Origin: Phyto melanocephala | Taxonomy: Eukaryota > Arthropoda > Insecta > Diptera > Rhinophoridae | NCBI GenBank assembly: GCA_941918925.1 | Contig: OW799237.1 | Coordinates: 51,696,997 to 51,760,996, forward strand | DNA: 64,000 bases | Direction of reading: 5' to 3' | Shown here: positions 32,452-43,189 of the stretch, in pieces | How the letters are laid out: each line of letters starts with the position of its first letter | Numbering within the stretch: position 1 is the stretch's first letter | The notes under the pieces: generated by a model | What the model was told of the DNA's origin: nothing | The model's database searches: none | The model's input: the letters and a program-made list of their open reading frames with translations, nothing else | Made by a program: the position numbers and the translations under genes

Positions 32452-34320
32452 ATGAGTAAAAGAAATTATAAAAGATTAGTTAAAAAACAAAGAATAATAT
32501 ATAAAAATAGAAGTTTGCAATGTGAGCAGGAAAACAGTAATATTAAAAATGTGGAAGAAAGTGAAGATTTTGTGGAGCATTTGGGAAATTTTGCTGTTCC
32601 AGAATTAACGTTGCGAGACAAGCTAAAAAAGTGGTGCGTTGAAACAGCTCCTTCTAGAAACTGTTTGGAGAAGCTGCTATTAATTTTGAAAGAAGAAGGT
32701 CTAGATGTTCCACTCTCCAAAGAAACGTTGTTGGGGAAAAGAACACATATTTTAGTAAGAAGTGTCTCCCCTGGAAGCTACTGCCACATTGGTATTAAAA
32801 CACAGCTAAGAAAAATTGAAAACGTTTTGGTAAACTATGACGAGGTAGTATTGGACGTAAACATTGATGGAATTCCATTGTTCAAAAGCTCAAGAATCCA
32901 ATTGTGGCCAATTCTGTGCAAAATTGTAAACGTACAGGAAAAAATACAACCTTTTGCTGTGGGAATATACGTGGGAAGTACTAAGCCAAGTTGCATTAAA
33001 GAATACTTAAAAGATTTCATTCAAGAAGTAATTTCATTGCAAGATGAACTTGTGTTAAAAGGAAAACAAGTTAAATTGAAGATTCGTTGTTTAACGTGCG
33101 ATACACCGGCTAAAGCTTTTGTTTGTGGCGTTCCTGAGTATACCTCAAAGAATGGCTGTACGGAGTGCACTCAAGTTGCAAAAAAAACTGAATAATGTAC
33201 TAACATACAGTTGCGTTACAGGCACTTTGATTTCCGACGTGGATTTTACTTTAAGAAAGTATCCCAACCATCATTCCCAAATGTTCAAAGAGCATAAGAC
33301 TCCCCTTGAAGAAATAGGATTTGGTATGGTGTCTCAAACTCCGTTAGATAGTATGCACTTTATAGACCTGGGAGTCACGAAAAAAATGCTCATTCGAATA
33401 ATTCTTAACAAACGGAAGAAAAGACACCAAAAACAAATATTTCAAAAATATCTTCTGATCTTCTAAAATTAAAGAAATGTATTCCAAAGGAGTTTCCTAG
33501 AAAACCTAGGTCTTTAGATGATTTATATAATTGGAAAGCAACTGAGTTTCATCAGTTCCTTGCTTACACAGGTATAATTGCCCTTCATAATAACGTAAAT
33601 GAAGATATTTTTTACAAATTTTTGACGTTGCATTGTGCTTATCGACTGCTAAATAACCCACGACACGTGAGCCAAAATATTAATCAAGCTAGTGATTTAC
33701 TTAAATTATTTGTCGAGAATTTCCCCACTGTATTCGGGTCAAACAGAGTTTCTTTTAATGTACACAGTCTGTTGCATTTGGCATCTTGTGCAGAAACATA
33801 TGGTCCACTTATTTCTTTTTCGGCTTACGACTTTGAAAACAAATTGCAGATCTTAAAAAAACACGTACGAAAACCTTCATCAATTCTTCAACAAATTGTA
33901 CAAAAGGAAAAACACACAGCTTATGTTGGACATAAACACGAAGGGATTAAGTACGAACGAAATATCATTGTTGGAGCTTATGCAAATGATTGTTTTATTT
34001 CATGGTAAGAACCCAATAACATTTGTTCCGTTAAGTCTTTTATTGCAATAAAACTTGATAATATAAAAAAAGGGGATGAAATTTATATTGAAGGACGGCG
34101 ATTGTTGGTTTTAGAGAGTTTTTACCAAGAACCCATAAATTCTTGTGAGCTAGGTATTTTTAAAACAAACCTAGCTTTAGGCGAAAAAGAGATATTTTCA
34201 ATGAAGGACGTTCAGTTTAAATATGTATGCTTGCCATATCAGTCTGATTTCGTTATTATACCGATTCTACACTCCTGTCTTCCAGAGGAGAGCTTAAAGC
34301 GAGCATTGCAAACTAATTAA
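32452..34320 (+). pseudogene. CMC/Transposase_21-like transposase, decayed
   Basis: The first 248 codons are open: LTLRDKLKKWCVETAPSRNC, LEKLLLILKEEGLDVPLSKE, SPGSYCHIGIKTQLRKI, VVLDVNIDGIPLFKSSRIQL-type with WPILCKIVN, FAVGIYVGSTKPS, KIRCLTCDTPAKAFVCGVPE and NGCTECT. This order (NIDGLPL.KSS..QFWPI; VCDAPAKAF; GC.KC) matches the repeat-derived animal family related to plant TNP2/Transposase_21. After a frameshift at about 33190 come HHSQMFKEHKTPLEEIG, LDSMHFIDLGVTKKML, KATEFHQFLAYTG-like sequence, VENFPTVFG, FNVHSLLHLASCAETYGPLI and FSAYDFENKLQILKKHVRKP (DUF4218-like), and a C-terminal tail YIEGRRLLVLESFYQEP. Breaks near 33190, 33466 and 34008 make it inactive. Confidence 0.65.
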
Positions 34321-34623
34321 TACCAACAACCTCAACAATACCATAATCCTTAATTAAAAAAAGTAAACTTATTAATAACTATCATTTAACACATCTGCCT
34401 TCCAGAAAAATGTCGAGTTAACAACCAAATCCTTCAAAAGGACAAATGAAGTATTTTTCTACCCAAGGTAAGTTTTAATTTGTTAACCCATTTTTGAAAA
34501 AAAAAATTATATATTTAATTTTAAATGTAAGTGGGTTGAAAATGAAACGCTATATCCAAAATAGGTTAATGGTAGAAATTTTATTACTAAAATATTAAAA
34601 ATTGTGCCTTTTTTATTTCTTTA

Positions 34624-35240
34624 GCTAATCTGAAGTGTGCATCCTGTCAAGAAATATCAAAAAAACTTAACACTGTGCTCGAAATTCTGGCTGAGCACAA
34701 AGTTTTGCTGGATTGCGTTGCTTCCCAAAACGTTCTTGTGGAAAATATAATGTCCATTTTTCCAATAAACTCTGAAGAGAAGCTAAAAGAGTTTGAAAAT
34801 ATATTATCAACGCAATCAGATCCATATGAAAGTATTTTGGTTTTCAGAAATAAACATTTTTACTTAACTAATATTACCTTTCATTATCTTTGAAGATTCG
34901 ACAAATGAAAAATCTCATCGCTGGCAACGTCGAACGTAATTTGCACGAAGTATTTGGGCGAAATATTATATTAAGTTTTAATGTTGACGGAAATTTTGGA
35001 AAAAAAAGGACTACGAGACTATGGAAATGTGCTTGCTGCAATTACAGGTAAAACTTTCTTTACATATTTAACAAAACTCTTTTCATAAAAAAGTGTTAAT
35101 GAATTAAACTTTTTTCTAATAATTAGACGTAATATCCACATTTAATGATACACCTGATAAAACGTTAAGAGCAGCTTTCCAACGACAAAAAAAAAAGTAT
35201 TTTAGACAAAACAGCCGCAACAATTCTAAAGGAGGCAAGG
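34624..35240 (+). pseudogene. Second transposon gene, DUF4806-like, decayed
   Basis: KLNTVLEILAEHKVLLDCV (coiled) and IFPINSEEKLKEFENILS match the start of the DUF4806 domain (FPI.s.eeL..fE..L), known from proteins that accompany insect transposons. Later codons in other frames (GRNIILSF...GNFGKKRTTR; DVISTFNDTPDKTLRAAFQR) look like its second half, F......KT..AF..... An apparent intron-like gap at 35047-35127 separates the last two pieces. Role unknown. Confidence 0.5.
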
Positions 35241-35713
35241 TGCAAATTTTTAAAAAATTGAAGGGTTTAGCCAGCCTCGAAAAAATTGAGCTTTAAAATT
35301 AATATCTAGTATTTTCTTAAAAACATATTTTAAAAAAAAGGTTTATCCAGCCTTGATAGAAATGAGCCCTTTAAGACTGTTTAGTACAATTTTAATATAT
35401 ATTTGTCAATAGGGACTTAATTTTTTGTTAATTAAATATAATTAAAGGTTTAGCCAGCCTCCCAAATACAAAAAGGACTGTGTACAATTTGTTAGTTTTA
35501 ATATATTTTAAGCAATACAATTTTAAGTTTTGATGTTCTCTTAGTAATACGCTATTTTTTTGTTATCGTTAATTAAACCTAATGGAAGTTTTGCATTGAA
35601 GAAATATGTATTTTTTATATTAATAAAAACACTTTGTCAATTTACTAGCATTTTATATTATTTAAAAAAAAAATTGCGAAAACTCTTATCAAATCTACAA
35701 GATTCAAAAAGTT

Positions 35714-35853
35714 ACAGCCTGTTCAACGATTTCGAACGTTAACGTCCGCATAGAAAATAACATTAAAAAAAAAACAAATGTTCGAATTTTGTTTTTGTTT
35801 TAAATGTAATTTACTATGCGAACGTTAACTTTCGAAATCGTTGAACATGCTGT
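35714..35853. repeat. Long palindrome, 42-bp arms
   Basis: ACAGCCTGTTCAACGATTTC (35714) with CGAACGTTAACGTCCGCATA is mirrored at 35812-35853 (TATGCGAACGTTAACTTTCG, AAATCGTTGAACATGCTGT) with about four mismatches and a 56-bp A/T loop. It lies within the 3' region of the CMC-like element; it could be a separate MITE. Confidence 0.8.
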
Positions 35854-37387
35854 TAAAGTCGACTTTAAATTTTTATATAAAAAAATTTGATTTTAAAGCC
35901 TTCTGATTTGCTAGAAAAAAATTTAGCTATTGGAATGTTTTAAATTGAAACCATACTGCGAAATTTTTAATTAAAAAATTGTAGACCAGGGTTATAAAAA
36001 TGTACTAGTGACTTTGTGGTGTTATTGTCTCTATATGACCCCAAAGGGTTTAGTTCGTCAATAGTGATAATGTCTACTGGTAGATTTTCAATGACAAGTC
36101 AATGTTTTTTGTCTATAGGCAATTACATTGCTTGGTCTACACTTGGTCAGTAGTACTAGTGACAATGTCACTAGTAAATCACTACAAATTTACTATAGAC
36201 ATTCCCTGCAGGGATGGTATAATAAATCGCATCACCACTTGCACAACCTTAATATCTTGTGCAACGGCAGCAAGTATTAACCAGACAGCAGTGTCGGTTG
36301 ACAAACTATTTCCCAACATAAAACACAACAACACTTTTGAGTTGATGAAATACAATACCATACACGTATACTGACCTCACAGAAAATAAAACAAATGATT
36401 ATAAATATTGATTGTTAAAAACAATTATCTGTTCTTATCGCTACCTATCTGGCGGCTAGAGCAGGACAAAAATAGTGATAAAAATTAAAGATAATAACAA
36501 ACAAAAGTAAAAGGGTTGCTGTTTGGTTAAAAATTTCAATCTAACTCATTGTGGTAAAATATATGAAAAAGGAAAAACTAAAAATTAGTTACCGAATTCA
36601 ATAAACTTAAGTCCCGTGAGTTAAATAGATGATATTAAAAACCAAAATGTAATCAACGATCAGAGAGTGCTGATGTTGAAATCGTAGCTGGTTTCGAAAA
36701 TGCATTCCACTCGGCTAGTGTCGGTAAAAATATAATTTTTCAAGATTTATTCTTTCATTTAATCACAATTTAAAAAATTCTTTGTAAGAATAAAGAATAT
36801 TAAATATGAACTCAAGCCTGATTAAAAATTTAAAAATATTAGTTTAAACAGAAAAGTTCAACAAAAATAAAAATTCAATTTGCATAAACACAGGGCACGG
36901 TGCAAAAAAATCATTCATTCACTGTTGGTCAGTCAACTTTTCGTTGTATCTGACCTCACAGAAAATAAAACAAAAGATTATAAACATTGATTGTTATAAA
37001 CAATTATCTGTTCTTATCGCTACCTAACTGGTGGCTAGAGCAGAACAAAAATAGTGACAAGAATGAAAGATAATAACAAACAAAAGTAAAAGGGTTGCTG
37101 TGAAAAGTTCAACAAAAATAAAAATTCATGTTATATAGTTTTAATATTTTCAAAAAAGTGTGTGTTAAGTATCTAAGTGCTAAATGAGTGACTGCTAGCA
37201 AAAGTAGGAAAAAACTCGCGAAAATATCTGCAAAAAGTAAACAAAAAACAGAATAAACATATTGACGAAATATTTGAATTTATTTCTGTTCGGGTTTTTC
37301 TTAATAAGTAATTACGACCTAGATAAGGAAGTTGATTTATTCAATCGAATTCCAGTGGACAGAAGGTAGAACGATAATAACATAACA

Positions 37388-38450
37388 ATGACGACCCCAG
37401 AACATTGGCGTGTGCTCGTTGACACTGCCATTTCGGCAGCTTTGAAAGTCCAAAGGGAAGAGTTTGAAAGACAAATTTCTGACATACAAAATAAATTTGA
37501 TACACTTTCAGTATCGACCCCTGAAGTCGTGCCTTATAGGGAAATCGAAATTATTCCTGGACGTCAGTGTGATGAGTCCTTGGGCGTCATGAAATCCTTG
37601 CCAGACTTTAAGGGCTGACATGAATCGTACGTTTCATGGCGTCAGGTTGCTCACACAAGTTATAAATTATTTGAATCCTATGACTGTGGCTCTAAACACT
37701 ACCAGGCTGTAGCTATCATACGAAATAAAATTAGGGGTTCAGCCAATATGGTACTATCTTCTTTTAATACTGTCTTAAATTTTAAGGCTATAATTGCACG
37801 CTTGGATTTCACATACTCGGATAAACGTCCGATTTATCTAATTGAACAAGAGTTATCTACTCTTCGTCAGGGTAGTATGACACTATTAGAATTCTATGGC
37901 GAGGTAGAGAAATAGCTAACACTACTTACGAATAAATCCGCTATGACATATGACAGCGTTGTCGCAAATTCTATGAATGAAAAGTACAGGATGGATGCGT
38001 TACGAGTTTTCATTTCCGGCACGAAAAAAGACTTAAGCAATGTATTATTTTCGGCACGTCCGTCTGATTTACCATCAGCCTTGGCAATAGCTCAGGAAGT
38101 CGAGTCTAATCGGGAAAGGTACCTGTTTGCGTCAAATTTCGCTAAATCACGTGAAGATGGGGATAAACAAAAAAGTGAACCACAAAAATGTTTAAAGCAA
38201 AAATCCGAACTTTGCTAGACGAATTCCAGGTCGTATGAACGGGAACGAAAACAATTCGGCAGTACCTATGGAGGTTGATGAATTTGCCCGGTTCAGACAA
38301 TCAACACGTTTCAGAGCGCCTACGCAAGATTCACCACAGAATCAATATTATCATAATCGGAACCTATCACAATCATTTAGTCATCAACCGAATGGGCTGG
38401 CAGTAAAACGACCTAATAGTGGTACAGCTTGATATACTGGCCCCAAAGTA
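37388..38450 (+). pseudogene. Gypsy-type Gag, LTR element 1
   Basis: Translates with two stop codons and a frame change. Recognisable segments are EEFERQISDIQNKFDTLS (coiled), KSLPDFKG, YQAVAIIRNKIRGSANMVLS, ARLDFTYSDKRPIYLIEQEL, LRQGSMTLLEFYGEVEK and MDALRVFISGTKKDLSNVLF, then PSDLPSALAIAQEVESNRER. These line up with the intact Gag of element 2 (KIVGEANSILSSFN, SYSDKRPLYLLENEL, RANALRVFISGLRKSL, PPDLPTALATAQELEQNHER). Gag would form the particle and bind RNA. A later piece, VPMEVDEFARFRQSTRF, is also shared. Inactive. Confidence 0.85.
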
Positions 38451-39241
38451 CGCAAATCAATCAAATAGATATTAACCATGAATGACATAAATTTGAATGA
38501 ATTAAATTTTCCACATTGTGACGAATAATTTGTTTTGTTTTTCGAATTTTAAAAATAAAAGTTGCGAGACAAATGATATTTTAAAAAAATTGAAAATAAA
38601 TTTCTCACCACAATTTAAATATAAAATTCCTTACATGAATCATTCATTCAAAGAACATATTCGAAAAATTAAAAAAAAATCGATTCACAAATAGAATTTT
38701 TATTTTCCTCGAAGAAAAGTTAGCAGCGTTGCCATTGAAGTTTATCATTTTTGTTGTGTTAATGGGAACAATTTTATAATTTTAAGAATTAAAGAATATA
38801 TTAAAAAATTATAATTTTTAGTTAATATATTTTATGCATGTATGTACGTATGAATCTATGCATGTAAAATATTAAGTGATCAACTAAAAATACAAATAAG
38901 GCTTATGTATAATAAAACAAAAACTATTTTTTTCTATTTTTTCTATTATATTTGTGGAATTCTTACTTGAATCGTAGATTAGTTTTATAAACTTTTATCC
39001 CTAAAAGTTTTTGTTATAAAACATGTATATTCAAAATTATATAGGCGCCACCGCCAATTGTATTCGTGCACCTATGATGGCGTCAAACATCGTATGTATT
39101 TCAATTTGGACAGATTTAAGTCGCCAGCCTGCTGTTATTTAATGCTTTAAGCAACTTAGAAAGCATTATGATAGGCTTTGTATAAAATGTGATTGTATGT
39201 GTTACTCCGATAATGATTGATATAAAAAGAGACACAAAACA
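38451..39241. other. AT-rich DNA, probable 5' part of hAT insertion
   Basis: The gag-side sequence fades near 38525. The rest is AT-rich and uncoding, and leads into the hAT remnant. The segment CGAATTTTAAAAATAAAA at 38538 recurs at 42985, near the other edge of the insertion pile. Confidence 0.4.
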
Positions 39242-39520
39242 ATGCGACGGTATAATACAAATACTACGAAAGGCTTGACAAGTAGGTTGATCGTACCTTC
39301 ACAATATATCAGCCATGAAAAATTCCTTCAGTTTATTGTCCCGGCAACACAAGTTTCCGTCGAAAGAGCTTTTAGTGCTCTCTCAATAATATTAACAAAA
39401 ATGAGATCAAAGCTATTGAAAGATACTATAAACAATTTGCTTTTAGTAAAACTTAATAAGAATTTAATTGAATATGTAACAATAAAAAACGAAACCACGG
39501 AACAATTACATATGATATAA
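39242..39520 (+). pseudogene. hAT transposase C-terminal remnant
   Basis: FLQFIVPATQVSVERAFSAL then SIILTKMRSKLLKDTINNLL is the hAT dimerisation segment (IPAT..SVERAFS.L..i.t..Rs.L....v..ll). It follows a different hAT lineage from the one at 30490 (VPATQ against LPHSS). About 92 codons are open; upstream catalytic domains are absent or unrecognisable. Confidence 0.75.
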
Positions 39521-39839
39521 TATTTATTTTTTTATATTTTGTTTTTATTTAGACTCGTATATATATCTTTTTTGAATTACTGTCCTATGAATAAATAAAA
39601 ATTGAACTAATACAAATCAATAAATTTGTTAAAATTTTTTTATGAGAATTTTTGTAAAGAATCTTAGGTTAATACTTGTGGCAACATGTTTTTTAATTTT
39701 TTGGGACATGAATTCATACACAATTTTATTAAGAATGTTAGGCACCGGAAGAACAATGTTTTATAGGTATTTTTTTGTTTTTGTATTTCTTGCATTCATA
39801 AAAGCAATACTTCTTAATTGTGAGTTGGTTTTTTAAACT
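39521..39839. other. AT-rich DNA, nothing recognised
   Basis: A 64-codon open frame at 39642 has no motif. Probably the 3' part of the hAT relic. Confidence 0.35.
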
Positions 39840-40148
39840 GCCATGACTGACTATCCTACAAAGTCGTGCGATTATGTCAAATAAAAATCTGATAGTTTTC
39901 TGTCCTACATGAAAAAATCGCAACAAAATGTGTTATTGGATGCCACACTGTCATACTTGCTTAGAAAAAGCAACTCTGATCGCACGGAAACTATTATTTT
40001 ATGAAAATTTTCAAAAGATTATCAAATCGGACACACTTGTCAAAAAATCTGTCACACATGTGCACTTTGTGTCCACACTATCACATTTTCTGAACACACA
40101 TACAATTTTTGACATATCGAACGACTAAATCTGATAGTCAGTCATGGC
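39840..40148. mobile_element. 309-bp MITE with GCCATGACTGACTATC ends, possible TTAA target
   Basis: GCCATGACTGACTATC at 39840-39855 is perfectly inverted at 40133-40148, with partial similarity further in (GTCGTGCG against GTCGTTCG). TTAA lies just outside on both sides (ATTTTTTAAACT and CTTAAGC), compatible with a TTAA-targeting superfamily (piggyBac or Kolobok), but the 1-3 extra bases differ. The interior has repeated TGTCACAC/TGTCCACAC-type words and no coding. Confidence 0.8.
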
Positions 40149-40458
40149 CTTAAGCGGTACGCAAACATCATACTTACAAACATTACACGTATACAGTCGG
40201 GTTCGGGTAAGGGAAATTGATAATTGATGGATTTATTTTTTTGGCTTATGCAAGATTTTCATTAATAAAAAACTTTGGACAAATTAAAACCATTTTGGTT
40301 AAATAGATTTTCTACTTTTTATATTGTTTAAACAAAATAAGAGAAAATGTTGCACTACAGTGCAACAAATTAGCTGTAGCATTGTATTTCGTCGTATATT
40401 AATAAGAAATTTTTTCTACTAAGCAGTGTTTGCGTTATTGAAGTTTGTAACTTTAACA
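40149..40458. other. Unassigned DNA
   Basis: Nothing recognised; AT-rich. Confidence 0.35.
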
Positions 40459-40602
40459 AGTAAGAGCGCTATATTCGGCCGTGCCGAATCTTATATACCC
40501 TTCACAACGTGTAGTCATGCAATAACAGTAGTTTGTATCACCATTCATCCCATATGAAATACGTACAACAATATAAAAAACATCTATATATATAAAAGTG
40601 AA

Positions 40603-40641
<39 letters not shown>

Positions 40642-42117
40642 GCTATAGACTCCGAAACTGTAAAACCGATCGGGCTGAAACTTTGGTAAGTTGTTGTACA
40701 CATACCAGGGAGTGTTTATGGGTGAAAAAAAGTGGGCGGGGCCACGCCCATAAAAAATTAGTTATCATTTTAAGCTACTTGCACTTGACCGATTTTTCTG
40801 AAACTTTGCACACATATCGAGCTGTCATGACTAAATAATTTCGTGATAAGAAAAGTGGGCGGGGCCACGCCCCTAAAAAAGTTTTAATTTTGAGGTACTT
40901 TCACTGGACCGATTTTTCTGAAACTTTGCACAGATATTGAGCTGTCATGACCTTATAATTTCGTGATTAAAAAAGTGGGCGGGGCCACGCCCATAAAAAA
41001 AGGTTATAATTTTGAGGTACTTCGACCAGACCGATTTTTCTGAAACTTTGCATACATGTCGAGCTGTCTTGACTAAATAATTTCGTGATTAGAAAAGTGG
41101 GCAGTGCCACGCCCATAAAAAAAAAGGTATCATTTTGAGGTACTTGCACTGGACCGATTATTCTGAAACTTTGCACACGTATTGGACTGTTATGACTTTA
41201 CAATTTCATGGTTAGAAAAGTGGGCAGGGCCACGCCCATTAAAACAATTATAATTTGAGGTACTTGCACTGGTCCGATTCTTCTGAAACTTTGCACACAT
41301 ATTGAGCTGTTATGACTTTAGAATTTCGTGATTAGAAAAGTGGGCAATGCCACGCCCATAAAAAAATTATAATTTTTAGGTTTTTGCACTTGATATTCAA
41401 TTAAAATTCAGAATGCATTTCGATTCATTAAGGGGCGTAGCAACGTGCGCCGGGTTTGGCTAGTACATATATAAAAACAACCCATTTTAAAATTATAACT
41501 TTACGTATGTATTAAATTAAAAAATTTTTTTTTAAAAAATAATAATAATAAATATAAAACAAAAAAAATTAAAAAAAAAAATTTTTAAAAAATTAAAAAA
41601 AAAATAATAAAAATATAAATAATATATTAAATAAAAAATAAAAAAAAATTAAAAAAAAAAATTAAAAAAAAAAATATAAAATAAATAAAAAAAATTTTTT
41701 TTTTGGCTCAGCTGGGATTCGATGACACGTTTTCTCTAACCAGTATACACGTTTGTATGTATGTATGTTGTTGTTGTAATGTTGTTTTTGTGAAAAAAAA
41801 AATCGAGGTGGTCGTGGGTTTTTGCTCATATCTCAGTTGTTTATGCACCGATGTGTCTGGATTTCAATACCGATCTACTCCCGAATATTTCTGATATTTT
41901 AATACCTCACCCGGGTCCAAGCGATGTCGGGGGGCTTCAAAAAGTTTATTTCAACATACACACGGACAGACGGACAGACTGACAGAGCTTAATCGACTCC
42001 CCTATTCATAAGCTTTCAGAAAATATATACTTTATGGGGTCGGAAATGAAAATTGTAGAAATTTCACTCGGAATGACAAACCTATATATACCCTTTTTCA
42101 CTGTGTGAAGGGTATAA
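40459..42117 (-). mobile_element. DINE-1-like Helentron, subfamily A, full length, hosting a Helitron
   Basis: The plus-strand left end is ACAAGTAAGAGCGCTATATT with hairpin TTCGGCCGTGCCGAA. The right end is CCCTTTTTCACTGTGTGAAG then GGTATA. All subfamily A landmarks are present (TTGGCTCAGCTGGGATTCGA, AATCGAGGTGGTCGTGGG, GATGTCGGGGGGCTTC, TTTATGGGGTCGGAAATG). Removing the Helitron at 40583-41463 leaves about 780 bp, the usual length. Confidence 0.9.
40583..41463 (+). mobile_element. Non-autonomous Helitron, copy 2
   Basis: Starts TCTATATATATAAAAGTG after an A and ends GGGTTTGGCTAG before a T: the canonical A|TC...CTRR|T Helitron site with no duplication. A (TG)n run of about 16 follows the 5' end. 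Five to six tandem units of about 120 bp carry GTGGGCGGGGCCACGCCC. A terminal hairpin (GGCG...CGCC) precedes CTAG by about 11 nt. It lies within a DINE, which reads through when the Helitron is removed. Confidence 0.9.
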
Positions 42118-43189
42118 AAACATAAAAGCTGTAAAACTGATTTTCCCTTAAAAGAACTCATTTTCTTTAAAATATAGTAAAAATATTTAATTGTAGTTAA
42201 GTGATTTCTTCAATTAAACGGCGGCAGCTTAACCGAATTCAACTGCATTACATATTTTTCTATACACACATTTTTTTTATGTGGCGCCAAAAAAAATTTT
42301 TGTGTTGTATTCCTTGCAAGCGATGATTTAAACATATACCTTTTTATTGATGTCATTTGTTTTTTAGCTATTGTTGTTGTTAAAAGAAGCATTGGGTACA
42401 GTGTGACACACAACTTTTTACCTATAGGCGCTTGACATATGCTTATATATAAAGTAGCTTTTATACCGAGTTTTAATTTAAGACAAACAAGGATTTTTAC
42501 TTTACTGAGGAAAAAAAATTAGGAATATAATGAATTTTCTGTTTACATTTTCAGGTATATATGTTTATATATGTGTTTTGCTAATACGCATATCCTTTTA
42601 CGACTTTACCTTTTTATATAAATGCCTAATTATTTTATTAGACCTATAAAGTTGTTTTTCTTGCCCGCATCTTTAAATCAAATATAATTAAATTTATGAG
42701 GATAAAAATATTATATATGTATGTATGGATATATAAAATATAATATTTATACACGATACAGCTATTTATATACATATAAGCAAAATCCAATCTGTTAAGA
42801 ACGCATTGTGTTGTTTAAATTATTATGATTGCTACTGTACATTATTTAATGTTAAGATTTTTTTCATACCACAAACAACAACAAATAAAAAAAAAGAGGA
42901 AATTTTTAAAACAAATTATTCTCTTTTGATTCATTTTGCTTAGAATGAAATATATTAAATTTGTGAGAGGAATGAAACACGACGAATTTTAAAAATAAAA
43001 ATTGTATTGCAAACGAAATCAATAAAAAATATTTTTATATTATTTGCGAAAAGAATGAAAAAAAATAAAAATACTAAATAGAATTTGACTCACAACTTTT
43101 AATATTTTTCAATTCAGAGCATAATCCAAAAAACAAGCGAAAAAAATGATATTGTATTCACAAACATAATTTTTTGCGTACTATGACTG
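42118..43189. other. AT-rich DNA, nothing recognised
   Basis: About 1.1 kb of AT-rich sequence without coding frames or recognised repeats. It probably belongs to the hAT or another insertion in LTR element 1, whose gag tail resumes near 43190. Confidence 0.4.

Larger units (their letters stand above)
32060..36216 (+). mobile_element. 4.2-kb decayed CMC/EnSpm-like DNA transposon
   Basis: The ends CATCCCTGTAG (32060) and CTGCAGGGATG (to 36216) are inverted. Subterminal regions on both sides carry repeated CTAGTGAC or GGTGACATTGTC motifs (32112, 32193, 36005, 36157, 36170), as expected for CACTA-group transposase-binding repeats. Inside are a broken transposase gene and a second broken gene with a DUF4806-like domain. 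A 2-bp AT duplication is possible if the termini are CCCTG...CAGGG. Superfamily named by remembered protein similarity. Confidence 0.65.
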
